From positions 62,001-126,000 of the forward strand of contig CAWHFP010000001.1 of assembly GCA_963828445.1 (NCBI GenBank): 64,000 nt of DNA. Reading direction: 5' to 3'. A model generated the notes under the pieces. The model was not told the DNA's origin and searched no databases. It worked only from the letters and a program-made list of their open reading frames with translations. Origin of the DNA: Bog-532 sp963828445. GTDB taxonomy: Bacteria; Actinomycetota; Actinomycetes; Streptosporangiales; Streptosporangiaceae. A program made the position numbers and the translations under genes. Position 1 is the first letter of the stretch. Every line of letters starts with the position of its first letter. Shown here one piece after another: positions 10,944 to 17,890 of this stretch.

Positions 10944-11650
10944 TCGGTCTTCCCGGTCCCGGCCCACCGGCCCGCCCGGGGGTTCTCGCCCGGGGCCACC
11001 TTGCGGGTGCAGGTCGCGCAGCCGATCGACGGGTAACCGTCGTAGACCAGCGGGTTGACCAGGATGCCGTTCTCGGCGATGTAGTCGTCGACCTGCTTGC
11101 CGGACCAGGTGGCGATGGGGTTGACCTTGACCATCTCGCGACGGCCGTCCCACTCGACCACCCTGGCCTCACGGCGCTCGACGGTCTCGTCGCGCCGGAC
11201 CCCGGTGATCCAGGCGTCGTAGTTGCCCAGCGCCCGCTCCAGCGGCTCCACCTTGCGCAGGTAGCAGCACAGGTCCGGGTTGCGGCCGTACAGCCGCGGG
11301 CCCAGCTCGGCGTCCTGCTCGGCCACGGTCCGCGAGGGCGTGACGTTGATCAGGTTGACCGGGTAGACCGCCTGCACGGCGTCCCGCGTCCCGATGGTCT
11401 CGGCGAAGTGGTAGCCGGTGTCGAGGAACACCACGTCGATGCCCGGCTTGATCTGGGACGCCACGTGAATGATCACCGCGTCCGTCATCGAGGACGTGAC
11501 ACAGATCCGGTCCCCGAACGTGTCCGTGGCCCAGCGCAGGATCTCTTCGGCGGGCGCCTCGGCGAGCGCTTCGGCCGCCTCGGCCACCAGCTTCTCCATA
11601 CGGTGCGGTTCCTCCAGCACAGCGTCGTCATACGTGGCCGCGGAACTCAC
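10925..11650 (-). CDS. cysH: adenylyl-sulfate (APS/PAPS) reductase
   Basis: Reduces activated sulfate to sulfite with thioredoxin in assimilation; 241 aa. The PP-loop-like core has SSMTDAVIIH and FLDTGYHFAET. The paired cysteines LCCYLRKVEPL and GCATCTRKV are the [4Fe-4S] ligands found in APS-type reductases. The C-terminal catalytic Cys is in TECGIHL. The cluster motif argues for APS rather than PAPS as substrate. ATG overlaps the stop of the small Zn-ribbon gene (ATGA). No cysD/cysN is in the window. Confidence 0.95.
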   Translation of the reverse strand: MSSAATYDDAVLEEPHRMEKLVAEAAEALAEAPAEEILRWATDTFGDRICVTSSMTDAVIIHVASQIKPGIDVVFLDTGYHFAETIGTRDAVQAVYPVNLINVTPSRTVAEQDAELGPRLYGRNPDLCCYLRKVEPLERALGNYDAWITGVRRDETVERREARVVEWDGRREMVKVNPIATWSGKQVDDYIAENGILVNPLVYDGYPSIGCATCTRKVAPGENPRAGRWAGTGKTECGIHL

Positions 11651-11802
11651 AGAGCAGCTCCTATTCCGGCAAAGCGTAGCTGGAAACTCCTGGTGCAGCT
11701 ACGACAGTGCCAATCCCCATCAACTGATCCCTGCGGCTCGAGGTCTTCCTCCCCGCAGTACGGGCAGTAGAACGGCACGGCCCGGCCCGTATGGCTGGTC
11801 AC
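11647..11802 (-). CDS. small Zn-ribbon-like protein in the sulfate operon
   Basis: A 51-aa protein starting at GTG 11802 with two CxxC knuckles, FYCPYCGEEDLEP and WHCRSCTRSF, spaced as in a zinc ribbon or rubredoxin-like fold. It overlaps its neighbours by 4 nt on both sides (GTGA with the sulfite reductase stop, ATGA with cysH), so it is translated within the operon. Streptomyces sulfate operons carry a similar short gene between the reductase and cysH. A metal- or electron-handling partner of CysH or the sulfite reductase is plausible but unproven. Confidence 0.8.
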   Translation of the reverse strand: MTSHTGRAVPFYCPYCGEEDLEPQGSVDGDWHCRSCTRSFQLRFAGIGAAL

Positions 11803-13487
11803 GAGAGGTCCTCCTCGCTGGCCCGCACAGTCCACTCGGCGAAGGTCTCGCCCGGCTCCTTACTGGCTGCGAACCGGCTGAGGACCCGTTCCACGTAGTC
11901 AGGAAGCTGGTCGGCGGTGGTCTTCAGCCCCCGGACCTTGCGCCCGAAACCGGACGCCGAGCCGTCGCCGCCGGCCAGGCTGCCCCCCAGATGGACCTGG
12001 AATCCCTCCACCTGCTGGCCGTCCGGCCCGGTGACCAGCGAGCCCTTGAGCCCGATATCCGCAGTCTGGATGCGGGCGCAGGAGTTGGGGCAGCCGTTCA
12101 CATTGATCGTTACCGGATCGGTGAAGTCCGGCAGCCGCTTCTCCAGCTCGCCGATCAGGTCCATGGCCCGGGCCTTGGTCTCCACGATGGCGAGCTTGCA
12201 GAACTCGATCCCGGTGCACGCCATCGTGTGGCGGCGGAACGGGCTCGGATTGACCTGCAGGTCGGCCGCTTCCAGCTCGTCGACCAGCGCGCCGGTCTGA
12301 TCGGCGGGCACGTCCAGGATCACCATCTTCTGCTCGGTGGTGGTCCGCACCCGGCCGCGGCCGTACCGGGCGGCCAGGTCGGCGATGGCATCCAGGGCGT
12401 CGGCGTCCAGGCGGCCCACCCGCGGCGCGAACCCCACGTAGTTCAGGCCGTCCACCTGCGGGTGCACCCCCACGTGGTCGCGCACGCCGCCGCGCGGTGT
12501 CCCGGGCGCGGGCCCGTCCGGCAGCGCGTAACCCAGGTACTCCTTCTCCAGCACCTCGCGGAACTTCTCCGGCCCCCAGTCGGCGACCAGGAACTTGATC
12601 CGGGCCCGGTGCCGCAGCCGCCGGTAGCCGTAGTCGCGGAACACCGAGACCACCCCGGCCCAGACCTCGGCCACCTGGCCGGGCCGGACGAACGCGCCCA
12701 GCCGCTTGCCGATCATCGGGTTGGTGGACAGGCCGCCGCCGACCCACAGGTCGTACCCGGCCTCGCCGGACTCCGAGGTCACGCCGACGAAGGCCACGTC
12801 GTTGATCTCGTGCACGGTGCACTGGGCCGCGCACCCGCTCATCGTGGTCTTGAACTTGCGGGGCAGGTTGGAGAACGCGGGGTCGCCGATGAAGCGCTCC
12901 TGCACCTCTTCGATCTGCGGCGTCGCGTCGAGGGCCTCGTCGCCGTCCAGCCCGGCCAGCGGGCAGCCCAGGATCACCCGCGGGGTGTCACCGCACGCCT
13001 CCATGGTCGACAGCCCGACCGATTCGAGCAGCTCCCAGATCTCGGGGACGCTCTCGATCTCGATCCAGTGCAGCTGGATGTTCTGCCGGTCGGTGACGTC
13101 GGCGGTACCGCGGGCGAACCGGCGCGAGATGTCGCCGATGACGTGCAGCTGCTCGCTGCTCAGCTGGCCGCCGTCGATCCGGACCCGGAGCATGAAGTAG
13201 CGGTCGTCCAGCTCCTCGGGCTCCAAGATGGCGGTCTTGCCGCCGTCGATTCCCGGGCGGCGCTGGGTGTACAGCCCGAACCAGCGGAACCGCCCGCGCA
13301 GGTCGGCCGGGTCGATGGAATCGAAGCCCGCCTTGGAGTAAACGTCGATGATCCGCTGGCGGACGTTGAGCCCGTCATCGTTCTTCTTGTTTTCCTCGTT
13401 CTTGTTGAGCGGCTCTCGATAGCCGAGCGCCCACTGACCTTCACCGCGGGGGCGGCGTGGTGCGCGCTTAGCCGTGCTCGGGGGCAT
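11799..13487 (-). CDS. sir: ferredoxin-dependent sulfite reductase
   Basis: Siroheme/[4Fe-4S] hemoprotein (562 aa) reducing sulfite to sulfide with six electrons. Two ferredoxin-like and two siroheme-binding repeats are present. Ligand motifs are TMACTGIEFCK and NVNGCPNSCAR near residues ~430 and ~475. Substrate and siroheme contacts include DVTDRQNIQLHW. ATG 13487 is preferred over the longer frame because PPSTAKRAPRRPRGEGQW begins the alignable region and AAGGA lies upstream. A nitrite reductase is the paralogous alternative, but cysH and the chelatase in the same operon favour sulfite. Preceded by a leader peptide. Confidence 0.93.
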   Translation of the reverse strand: MPPSTAKRAPRRPRGEGQWALGYREPLNKNEENKKNDDGLNVRQRIIDVYSKAGFDSIDPADLRGRFRWFGLYTQRRPGIDGGKTAILEPEELDDRYFMLRVRIDGGQLSSEQLHVIGDISRRFARGTADVTDRQNIQLHWIEIESVPEIWELLESVGLSTMEACGDTPRVILGCPLAGLDGDEALDATPQIEEVQERFIGDPAFSNLPRKFKTTMSGCAAQCTVHEINDVAFVGVTSESGEAGYDLWVGGGLSTNPMIGKRLGAFVRPGQVAEVWAGVVSVFRDYGYRRLRHRARIKFLVADWGPEKFREVLEKEYLGYALPDGPAPGTPRGGVRDHVGVHPQVDGLNYVGFAPRVGRLDADALDAIADLAARYGRGRVRTTTEQKMVILDVPADQTGALVDELEAADLQVNPSPFRRHTMACTGIEFCKLAIVETKARAMDLIGELEKRLPDFTDPVTINVNGCPNSCARIQTADIGLKGSLVTGPDGQQVEGFQVHLGGSLAGGDGSASGFGRKVRGLKTTADQLPDYVERVLSRFAASKEPGETFAEWTVRASEEDLS

Positions 13488-13525
13488 GCAACTCGTGTCC
13501 TTCGGCTCAGCCGGGCGTGCGGCGT

Positions 13526-13572
13526 GAACCGGAGGCAGGACGCAGGCTCTGCCCGCCTGACGAGGCCGGTTC
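13526..13572 (-). promoter_or_regulatory. inverted repeat between leader peptide and sir
   Basis: GAACCGG and CCGGTTC (7 bp, perfect) enclose a GGCAG/CTGCC inner pairing in the 121-nt gap between the leader peptide stop and the sir start. It could form an attenuation structure; this is inference. Confidence 0.35.
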
Positions 13573-13608
13573 CGCGACACGCGCCCGGACTACATCAACG
13601 GGCGGGGG

Positions 13609-13695
13609 TCAGCTGGCAGGCAGACAGATGGCGCTGTGGACGCGGAGCAGGTCTACATGCCTGCGCGCGACGAGCAAAGGGTCCACAGCACTCAT
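13609..13695 (-). CDS. leader peptide upstream of sulfite reductase
   Basis: A 28-codon frame, ATG 13695 to TGA 13609. It begins MSAVDPLLVA, continues RRHVDLLRVHSAIC and ends LPAS. The RHVDL-(L/M)-RV core followed by a Cys near the end is the hallmark of short putative leader peptides placed before sulfur-metabolism genes in actinomycetes. No Shine-Dalgarno is seen, suggesting a leaderless mRNA. The sir gene starts 121 nt downstream with potential secondary structure between. Likely acts in cis on operon expression, perhaps by Cys- or Arg/His-codon-dependent ribosome stalling. Confidence 0.72.
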   Translation of the reverse strand: MSAVDPLLVARRHVDLLRVHSAICLPAS

Positions 13696-13863
13696 ACCAA
13701 TAGCATCACACGCATATACGCCGGCTGTCCATGCAGCCGGGTCGTTCCGGGCGCGTTGCGCCGCTTCCGCATGTGACCTCACGCCTAGCGGAACAGCACC
13801 TCGAACCGGCGTTATTCCGCCCAGCCGGAAATTTCCAGCTGAATATAACGCCTATCGCTGGGC
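13696..13863. other. sulfate-operon upstream region with nested palindrome
   Basis: Non-coding. It holds GGAAATTTCC (13827-13836), a perfect palindrome that extends to a 20-bp near-perfect dyad (CAGC/GCTG flanks, one wobble). Outside it lie GGCGTTAT (13808-13815) and ATAACGCC (13845-13852). This could be an operator for the sulfate operon or a hairpin ending the Cys-rich gene just upstream. Confidence 0.5.
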
Positions 13864-13998
13864 CTAACCCTGCCGGATCCAGCCCAGCGTGGGCTCGGTC
13901 TCGCTCTCCGCCCGGCGGGGCGGAAGGTGCTGACAGTCACACCAGGTACCGCCGGGGCAGTCCTCGTGGTGACGCTCCCGGCACGGGACGCAAACCAT
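13864..13998 (-). CDS. 44-aa cysteine-rich small protein
   Basis: Reading from ATG 13998 to TAG 13864 gives a compact protein with five cysteines: MVCVPCRERHHEDC then GGTWCDCQHLPP, ending LGWIRQG. The pattern CxxC-x7-C-x5-CxC plus three His resembles a tiny zinc-binding fold. GAAGG lies about 4 nt upstream. Small proteins of this look occur in Streptomyces, but I know no function. It sits between the whiB terminator and the sulfate-operon promoter region, on the same strand as both. Confidence 0.65.
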   Translation of the reverse strand: MVCVPCRERHHEDCPGGTWCDCQHLPPRRAESETEPTLGWIRQG

Positions 13999-14020
13999 GA
14001 CACCTTCTTACCAACAAACA

Positions 14021-14052
14021 GCGGGCCACGGACAAAGGAGTCCGTGGCCCGC
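14021..14052 (-). terminator. intrinsic terminator of whiB
   Basis: Perfect 13-bp stem (GCGGGCCACGGAC and its complement) with a 6-nt loop, 21 nt after the whiB stop on the minus strand. It is followed in that orientation by a T-rich stretch (TGTTTGTTGG). Confidence 0.85.
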
Positions 14053-14073
14053 TCGGCTAGCGTGGGTGGGCGC

Positions 14074-14373
14074 TCAGGCCGCGTTGGCCCGGCGCATCCG
14101 GCGGCGTCGCTCAGCCGCACGCTCTTCCTCGTTCAGCCCGCCCCAGACGCCGTACTTCTCCGGCCGGGACAGCGCGTAGTTGAGGCACTCGGTGCGGACC
14201 GGGCACTCGGCACAAACACCCTTGGCCTTGCGCTCCCTGATCTCCCGCTCCGGCTGGCGCTCACCGTCGGGGCCGAAAAAGAGGATAAGATCCTCTTCAC
14301 GGCACGCGGCGTCATCCTGCCAGCCCCAATTGGGCCGGGGAAGCACAGCCGACTGCCGACGCACCTGGGACAT
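14074..14373 (-). CDS. WhiB-family Fe-S transcriptional regulator
   Basis: Wbl protein of 99 aa. Four cysteines hold a [4Fe-4S] cluster: one in DDAACREED, then VCAECPVRTEC (CxxC-x5-C). The turn motif GVWGGL and a basic tail (ERRRRMRRANAA) follow. Wbl proteins bind the primary sigma factor region 4 and act in development, redox or nitric oxide responses. ATG 14373 is chosen over GTG 14385 because AGAGGTG then sits about 9 nt upstream. I cannot assign it to a specific Wbl class; the ~30-residue spacing between Cys1 and Cys2 is longer than in WhiB1-like proteins. Confidence 0.95.
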   Translation of the reverse strand: MSQVRRQSAVLPRPNWGWQDDAACREEDLILFFGPDGERQPEREIRERKAKGVCAECPVRTECLNYALSRPEKYGVWGGLNEEERAAERRRRMRRANAA

Positions 14374-14797
14374 GGGACCAATCACCTCTAATGGTTTCTT
14401 AAACTTGCGTACAGGACATCATTAGGTCAGGCTCGTACAAGGCTCGCGCGGGTAGCCACTACCCGCCCGTTCGTATTTGCAACGCGTACTATCGCCGTTC
14501 TGTTCCCGTGGTTGTGGCCTGCCCGCACGGGCAGCGCACGCACATGGGATAGCGGCGTAGCTTGCGTCACAAGGCTGCGGTGAGACAGCTTGGGCCGGAC
14601 GGGCCAGCGAGCGTCACGAACCCCCTCGTTCAATGTTCGTGACGACGGCGCTTAACGAGCCAGGCGCCAATCATGCCACCTGGACCCGCGCCCGCGCAGG
14701 CGGGGTAGGTAATTCTGTTCATCTTGTGACCAGCAGTTTCCGCGCCGCTGCACCAAGTCCGCCAACGAACTGGACAAAGGCAAGGTCCGGGGCCACC
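14374..14797. other. divergent regulatory region, whiB / repeat protein
   Basis: No convincing gene. It contains the 8-bp perfect hairpin GCGGGTAG-CCA-CTACCCGC at 14448-14466 and a locally AT-richer part around 14700-14730 (GGTAATTCTGTTCATC), which could hold the promoter of the plus-strand gene. An in-frame GTG at 14726 is an alternative start for that gene. Confidence 0.5.
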
Positions 14798-15802
14798 ATG
14801 GCATCCATGTCCGCCTCCGACGCAGCCCCTCTGCCCCGCCTCGGCGAAGTTTTCTTCGACGTGCGCGGCAGCTCGCGCAGCATGCGTCTGAGCTGGTACT
14901 CCGACACTGGCGTCGCGGTGTTCAGCATCTGGCAGGGGGGTACCTGCACCGGTACATTCCGGCTTCCCATCGAGGACCTGTCCCGCATGGTCGAGGCCCT
15001 GCAGCGCGGCCCGCGCGGCGCGGGCCTGCCCGCCGGCGACAGTGTCACCGCCACCGGCGGCCACCCGGCCCTGGGGGCCGGCGAGGGCTCGGTGACCCCC
15101 TTCCCGGAGTACGCCACCGGCCAGCACATGGCCCCGGTCACCGGCGAGTTCCGCCGGCCTGACTTCGGGGACCGCGACGCATCACCCGCGGGCCAGCGTT
15201 CCTCGGGCCCGCAGCCCTATCCCGAGCCCGCGTTCCGCGAAGAGCCGGTCGCCTCCGGCAGCTACCGGGCCCAGGCCCCGGCTCCGGCGCCCGCCCCCGT
15301 CTACCGCGAGGACCCGCTGACCAGCCCCAGCTACCGGGACGCGGGCCGCTCCTCGTTCTCGCACCGGGACAGCGGCGAGCACCACTGGAGCGACGACCCC
15401 CGCGGCTCGGGCAGCTACCCCGTACCCGGGTACACGCCGGCCCCGGCGTCCTCGGCCCCGGTCTACCGGGACGAGCCGCGCAACGGCGGCAGCTACCAAG
15501 ACGACCCGCTGACCAGCCCCAACTACCGGGACCAGGGTCGCTCAGCCGCCCCCTACTCCGGTGACCGCCGCTGGGGTGACGACCCGCTGGGGTCGGGGAG
15601 CTACCGGCAGCCGTCGTTCACGCCCCACGAGCCGTCCGGCGGCTACCCGGCCCGCGAGCCCGACGGCTACCGCGGCCAGCGCTACGCCGACGACCCGTTC
15701 CAGTCCAACTATCCGGACGAGGCCCGCGGCGGCTCACACCCGTACAGCAGCCCGCCCGACCCCGAGCCAAACCGTCACCGGGGGCGTCCCCCACGAACCT
15801 GA
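14798..15802 (+). CDS. unknown protein: conserved N-terminal domain plus Tyr/Arg/Pro-rich repeats
   Basis: About 334 aa, probably cytosolic (no signal peptide or membrane segment). Residues ~10-70 form a compact domain (LPRLGEVFFDVRGSSRSMRL, TGTFRLPIEDLSRMVEALQ) that I associate with conserved actinomycete proteins of unknown function encoded near whiB genes. The rest is low-complexity with two and a half imperfect ~60-residue repeats: EDPLTSPSYRDAGRSS, then DDPLTSPNYRDQGRSA, then DDPFQSNYPDEARGG, each followed by GSGSY-type segments in the first two. Disordered, tyrosine-rich repeats suggest a multivalent binding or phosphorylated scaffold, but no function is claimed. The start (ATG 14798) lacks a good Shine-Dalgarno. 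Confidence 0.7.
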   Translation: MASMSASDAAPLPRLGEVFFDVRGSSRSMRLSWYSDTGVAVFSIWQGGTCTGTFRLPIEDLSRMVEALQRGPRGAGLPAGDSVTATGGHPALGAGEGSVTPFPEYATGQHMAPVTGEFRRPDFGDRDASPAGQRSSGPQPYPEPAFREEPVASGSYRAQAPAPAPAPVYREDPLTSPSYRDAGRSSFSHRDSGEHHWSDDPRGSGSYPVPGYTPAPASSAPVYRDEPRNGGSYQDDPLTSPNYRDQGRSAAPYSGDRRWGDDPLGSGSYRQPSFTPHEPSGGYPAREPDGYRGQRYADDPFQSNYPDEARGGSHPYSSPPDPEPNRHRGRPPRT

Positions 15803-15862
15803 GATTCCCCGCCAGACTGGGAACACGGAGCCCTGAGCCCGCGTTCCAATAGACGTTCGGTA

Positions 15863-15956
15863 CGGCTGAGTGCCCCGGGCCGCAACCAATAACGCCTTCG
15901 CGGAATACCGTTCGGCTGGAGCCGCGTCGTGCCACTCGCCGAGGAGGCGACCACCG
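15863..15956 (+). repeat. interspersed repeat A, copy 1
   Basis: 94 bp matching 17738-17831 at 88 positions by eye, same orientation. Shared words include CGGCTGAGTGCCCCGGGCC, TTCGCGGAATACCGTT and ACTCGCCGAGGAGGCGACCA. It lies 60 bp after the stop of the repeat-rich protein gene. No transposase and no clear terminal inverted repeats. Confidence 0.85.
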
Positions 15957-15970
15957 TATCGAACGCCGAT

Positions 15971-16005
15971 GGGAGCAGCATGGTCGCAAGACCATGCTTG
16001 CTCCC
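15971..16005. terminator. hairpin 3' of repeat A copy 1
   Basis: GGGAGCA-GCATGGTC pairs with GACCATGC-T-TGCTCCC (15 bp with one bulged T, 4-nt loop). Possible factor-independent terminator without a T-run, serving the upstream plus-strand gene or the minus-strand methyltransferase gene. Confidence 0.5.
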
Positions 16006-16031
16006 ATTTCGGCTGTTCGGCGGTGTTAGCC

Positions 16032-16049
16032 CGGGGGGACGACCCCCCG
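16032..16049. repeat. short G/C hairpin
   Basis: CGGGGGG and CCCCCCG form a 7-bp stem with an ACGA loop, just past the longer hairpin. Possibly part of the same termination region. Confidence 0.45.
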
Positions 16050-16199
16050 AACCCCCCGCGCGGCCCTGCGGCCGCTCTGCTGCTCGCCGACGGCCTTCTG
16101 CTCGCCGCTTTTGGTGCTGCTTTGTCTTTAGTCGAAGGTCATTTTCTGGGTGCGGGTCAGGACGGGCTACTGGCCGATGCGTCCGCGGATCCTGGTCGC

Positions 16200-16988
16200 T
16201 CATCCTTTGCGTCCGATCAGGTGGAAGATCCGGCTGAGCTGGCGGTAGGGGTCACGGCGGCTGGCTTCCAGTTCGACGGCGGCGGCCGCGGCCACCTGCT
16301 TGGTGTCGGTGGGGTCGGTGACGACGCCGGCGTAGTCGAGCCAGTCGGTGAACAGCCACACGCCGTACCAGCCCAGGGGCTCCACACCGTGGCGCCGGAT
16401 CAGGTCGCTGAGCTCCTCTGGCGTGTCCGACCGGGTGGGCAGGCCCAGCACCCCGATCTCGGTCCGCGCGTCGAACGCGGTCAGCGCGTCGTCCCAGCGC
16501 TGCTCCAGGGCCGGGCGTACCGCGGCCGCGTGGGCGTTGCCCGCCATGATCGACACCAGGCCGCCGTCGGCCGCGCACCGGCACAGCTGGGCCACCAGCG
16601 GCTCAGGGTCCTCCAGGTAGCCGATCACGCCGTGACAGAGCACGGCCGCGAACCGGCGGCCGCCCACCGCCTCGTCGGCCTGATGGCCATCCGCCGCCAC
16701 GAACGACACCCGGCCCTGGGTCCCGGCCGGCAGCCGCTGCAGCCGCAGCCGGGCCTTGTCCAGCATGCCCGCGGACGAGTCCAGCAACGTCACCTCGTAC
16801 CCGGCCTGGGCCAGCGGGAACGACTGGTGGCCCGCGCCACCGCCGACGTCGAGCACCGGGGCCGGCGGCGGGGGCAGATGCTCCAGCAACTGCTGATGCA
16901 TCACGTAGGAGCGGACGCGCCCCTTCACGGTGGCGTACGCCTCGTCGGCGAAGAAATCGGCCAGCCCGTTCCAGCTGTCATCGCTCAT
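16200..16988 (-). CDS. class I SAM-dependent methyltransferase
   Basis: Rossmann-fold methyltransferase of 262 aa. Motif I is VLDVGGGAGHQSFPLA, followed by VTLLDSSAGML (motif II acidic loop) and FAAVLCHGVIGYLEDPE (motif IV). The layout resembles SmtA/CmoM-type enzymes; the substrate is not predictable. ATG 16988 starts the alignable MSDDSWNGLADFFADEAY. A TATCGT hexamer ends 6 nt upstream, suggesting a leaderless transcript. Divergent from the glycolipid-binding-like gene 57 bp away. Confidence 0.88.
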   Translation of the reverse strand: MSDDSWNGLADFFADEAYATVKGRVRSYVMHQQLLEHLPPPPAPVLDVGGGAGHQSFPLAQAGYEVTLLDSSAGMLDKARLRLQRLPAGTQGRVSFVAADGHQADEAVGGRRFAAVLCHGVIGYLEDPEPLVAQLCRCAADGGLVSIMAGNAHAAAVRPALEQRWDDALTAFDARTEIGVLGLPTRSDTPEELSDLIRRHGVEPLGWYGVWLFTDWLDYAGVVTDPTDTKQVAAAAAVELEASRRDPYRQLSRIFHLIGRKG

Positions 16989-16994
16989 CCCGCC

Positions 16995-17000
16995 ACGATA
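16995..17000 (-). promoter_or_regulatory. -10 hexamer TATCGT, leaderless-type promoter
   Basis: On the minus strand TATCGT ends 6 nt before ATG 16988. No Shine-Dalgarno precedes that start. Confidence 0.45.
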
Positions 17001-17045
17001 GGCCGGATGCCGCCGCCAGCCAGCGGGCTGTGTGACACTGGCCCG

Positions 17046-17654
17046 ATGCCGTTCCACCCGTTCCCGGCCACCGCGTGCTGGCAGCACCGCGACGCCCGCA
17101 TGGGTCTCGAGGTCGCGTACTTCCGGCCCCCGGCGGCCGGAGAGGCCGGAGGGGGCCAGGAGGCGGGCTGGCGGATCGACGGGACCACCACCGCCATCGA
17201 GGACGGCCAGACCTGGGTGGTCAGCTACCGCATCGAGGCCGACGCGGCCTGGGCCACCCGCCGGGCGCGCATCACGGCCACCACGGTGACGGGGACCCGC
17301 GTGACCGAGTTGCAGGCCGACGGCGCCGGCCACTGGCTCGTCGACGGCCAGCCCGCTCCCCACCTCGACGGCTGCCTGGACGTGGACCTGGAGTCCTCGG
17401 CCATGACCAACACGCTGCCCGTGCACCGCCTGGACCTGGCGCCGGGCGCCCGGGCCGACGCGCCCGCCGCCTACGTCCGCGCCGCTACCGTGGCCACGGA
17501 CCGGCTTGAGCAGGTCTACCGGCGCCGCCCCGGCCAGGAGGGCCGGCTCGGCTACGACTACGCCGCCCCGGCCTTTGGCTTCACCGCCCAGCTGGTCTAC
17601 GACGAAGCCGGTCTGATCATCAGCTACCCGGGCATCGCGGAGCGGGCCGGCTAG
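17046..17654 (+). CDS. putative glycolipid-binding protein (PF06475-like)
   Basis: 202-aa soluble protein resembling the putative glycolipid-binding family (PA1994 fold, related to lipoprotein-localisation proteins). Typical features are the N-terminal WQHRDARMGLEVAYF, a central W(R/V)xxxY beta pattern (QTWVVSYRIEADAAW), LDGCLDVDLESSAMTNTLPV and the C-terminal YDYAAPAFGFTAQLVYDEAGL. No signal peptide. No known reaction. Repeat A copy 2 lies 83 bp beyond its stop. Confidence 0.75.
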   Translation: MPFHPFPATACWQHRDARMGLEVAYFRPPAAGEAGGGQEAGWRIDGTTTAIEDGQTWVVSYRIEADAAWATRRARITATTVTGTRVTELQADGAGHWLVDGQPAPHLDGCLDVDLESSAMTNTLPVHRLDLAPGARADAPAAYVRAATVATDRLEQVYRRRPGQEGRLGYDYAAPAFGFTAQLVYDEAGLIISYPGIAERAG

Positions 17655-17737
17655 CAGGCCCGGCCAGAAAGCTCGGAGAAAATCCAGGATCGGGGAACAG
17701 TAGGGACGGGTGGTGCGTTCCTAGTCTTCGGTCGGTG

Positions 17738-17831
17738 CGGCTGAGTGCCCCGGGCCGCATCCAAAAATGCCTTCGCGGAATACCGTTTGGCTGGAGCCGC
17801 GTTGTGCGACTCGCCGAGGAGGCGACCACCG
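17738..17831 (+). repeat. interspersed repeat A, copy 2
   Basis: Second copy of the 94-bp element at 15863-15956, with six visible mismatches, in the same orientation and again just 3' of a plus-strand gene. The strong bidirectional terminator at 17851 follows. Confidence 0.85.
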
Positions 17832-17850
17832 CACCGGCCGTTAAGCCAGC

Positions 17851-17885
17851 AAAGCCCCCGCGCGCTACCAGCGCGCGGGGGCTTT
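17851..17885. terminator. bidirectional intrinsic terminator
   Basis: AAAGCCCCCGCGCGC and its exact complement form a 15-bp stem with a 5-nt loop. A-tract on one side and T-tract on the other serve both the plus-strand gene and the convergent mscS gene, whose stop is 6 bp away. Confidence 0.92.
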
Positions 17886-17890
17886 GACGT

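Larger units (their letters stand above)
15803..16199. other. 397-bp intergenic stretch: repeat copy and hairpins
   Basis: No credible gene. It contains one copy of the 94-bp interspersed repeat (15863-15956), a bulged 15-bp hairpin (15971-16005) and a C/G hairpin (16032-16049). About 150 bp without recognisable features then lead to the methyltransferase stop. Confidence 0.7.

Noticed and set aside
13731..14391. Plus-strand small frames in the whiB to sulfate-operon gap
   Set aside because: They overlap the terminator, whiB and the Cys-rich gene in antisense and show no coding features.
15775..16203. Minus-strand frame of 142 codons in the repeat A region
   Set aside because: It reads through repeat A and both hairpins. 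Similar sequence in copy 2 is interrupted, so it is repeat DNA, not a gene.
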